This document shows, one piece after another, positions 4,526 to 5,175 of a stretch of 5,175 nucleotides of DNA; position 1 is the first letter of the stretch; each line of letters starts with the position of its first letter. A program made the translations under genes and the position numbers. The notes beneath the pieces were generated by a model. It was not told where the DNA came from. It did no database searches and saw only the letters and a list, made by a program, of their open reading frames with translations. Source of the stretch: Clostridiales bacterium (GTDB taxonomy: Bacteria > Bacillota > Clostridia > Oscillospirales > QAMX01); contig QAMX01000021.1 of assembly GCA_003149835.1 (NCBI GenBank), positions 1 through 5,175 on the forward strand, in the 5' to 3' direction.

Positions 4526-5175
4526 TTATTCTTCGTAGAACTCGACCTTTTTCTTGAGCAGGTCGTATTTCTTCTTCGCGTTCTCCGCAGCTTTCTCAAA
4601 CAGCTCCGTCGCACGCTCGGGCGACTGCTGCATCAGTCTGCTGTAACGCGCCTCGCCCTTGATGAAGTCGATGTAATCCGCAGTCGGCTCCTTGGAGTCG
4701 AGCGAGAACGGATTCTTGCCTTCCTTTTTGAGCATCGGGTTGAAGCGGAAGAGCTGCCAGTAACCGGCCTCGACCGCGCGCTTCATCTCGGACTGGCAGT
4801 TGGTCATGCCGCCCTTGATGCTGTGCATCTCGCACGGAGCGTAGCCGATGACGATCGACGGACCCGGATAGGCTTCCGCTTCGGCGATGGCCTTGATCGT
4901 CTGGTTCATGTCGGCGCCCATAGCGATCTGCGCGACGTAGACGTAGCCGTAGCTCATCGCGATGGCCGCAAGGTCTTTCTTGCCGATGGCCTTGCCGGCC
5001 GCGGCGAACTGCGCCACCTGGCCGATCTGCGACGCCTTTGACGCCTGACCGCCGGTGTTGGAGTAAACCTCGGTATCGAAGACCATGATGTTGACGTCCT
5101 CGCCGGAGGCGATGACGTGGTCAAGGCCGCCGAAGCCGATATCATAGGCCCAGCCGTCGCCGCCGAAGATCCAGA
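4526..5175 (-). CDS. nifJ: Pyruvate:ferredoxin (flavodoxin) oxidoreductase, C-terminal 215 residues (5' end outside window)
   Basis: The frame is open to the window edge and gives the last 215 residues of a protein that is usually near 1,170 residues. The enzyme oxidises pyruvate to acetyl-CoA and CO2 in the cytoplasm of anaerobes and passes electrons to ferredoxin or flavodoxin. The visible part is the thiamine-diphosphate-binding C-terminal domain. It holds GGDGWAYDIGFGGLDHV near its start and the cofactor/magnesium segment DTEVYSNTGGQ (32-42), then YAPCEMHSIKGGM. The cysteine in YAPC corresponds to the family's last ligand of the cluster next to the thiamine, which is separate from the ferredoxin-like CxxC motifs upstream. 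The tail YWQLFRFNP, GKNPFSLDSKEPTADY and the helical end LFEKAAENAKKKYDLLKKK are typical of the clostridial single-chain enzyme. It ends with TAA at 4528-4526, followed by its own terminator, so it is the last gene of its transcript. I see no disruption. Confidence 0.96.
   Translation of the reverse strand, partial: WIFGGDGWAYDIGFGGLDHVIASGEDVNIMVFDTEVYSNTGGQASKASQIGQVAQFAAAGKAIGKKDLAAIAMSYGYVYVAQIAMGADMNQTIKAIAEAEAYPGPSIVIGYAPCEMHSIKGGMTNCQSEMKRAVEAGYWQLFRFNPMLKKEGKNPFSLDSKEPTADYIDFIKGEARYSRLMQQSPERATELFEKAAENAKKKYDLLKKKVEFYEE

Overview
This window most likely comes from the chromosome of a moderately GC-rich anaerobic Clostridia-type Firmicute. The evidence is a single-chain pyruvate:ferredoxin oxidoreductase, a short-signal lipoprotein, purine-rich ribosome binding sites and classical hairpin-plus-U-run terminators. 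The species cannot be named from the sequence. No transposase, integrase, tRNA, rRNA or CRISPR array is visible. All genes look chromosomal and ordinary in gene type, so the most interesting part is non-coding.

Layout from left to right. (1) Positions 1-1149, plus strand: the 3' end of a hybrid sensor histidine kinase, with an ATPase domain and two receiver domains. (2) Positions 1150-1634: a 485-base gap with no full-size gene. Its right half reads like a regulatory leader: an extended -10 promoter (1314-1342), a good ribosome binding site and 24-codon ORF (1395-1469), a bulged hairpin overlapping that ORF's stop, and a strong intrinsic terminator (1515-1548). Segments inside the small ORF can pair with its own ribosome binding site and with the terminator loop. 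(3) Positions 1635-3416, plus strand: a predicted ABC-class ATPase of the COG3044/PF09818 family, with an intact nucleotide-binding core but an unusual N-terminus and a weak start. It ends before a perfect 21-bp hairpin (3447-3494). (4) Positions 3531-4184, minus strand: a secreted lipoprotein of unknown function with an internal duplication. It converges on the ATPase gene and has its own promoter at 4322-4351. (5) Positions 4526-5175, minus strand: the last 215 residues of pyruvate:ferredoxin oxidoreductase, followed by its terminator (4433-4472).

The genes appear to be separate transcription units; each visible gene end except that of the kinase has a clear terminator. No shared pathway is evident. 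The best candidate for something undescribed is the leader at about 1349-1634, which looks like an attenuation device upstream of the conserved but poorly characterised ATPase. It could instead be a separate small-ORF or small-RNA gene with its own terminator.
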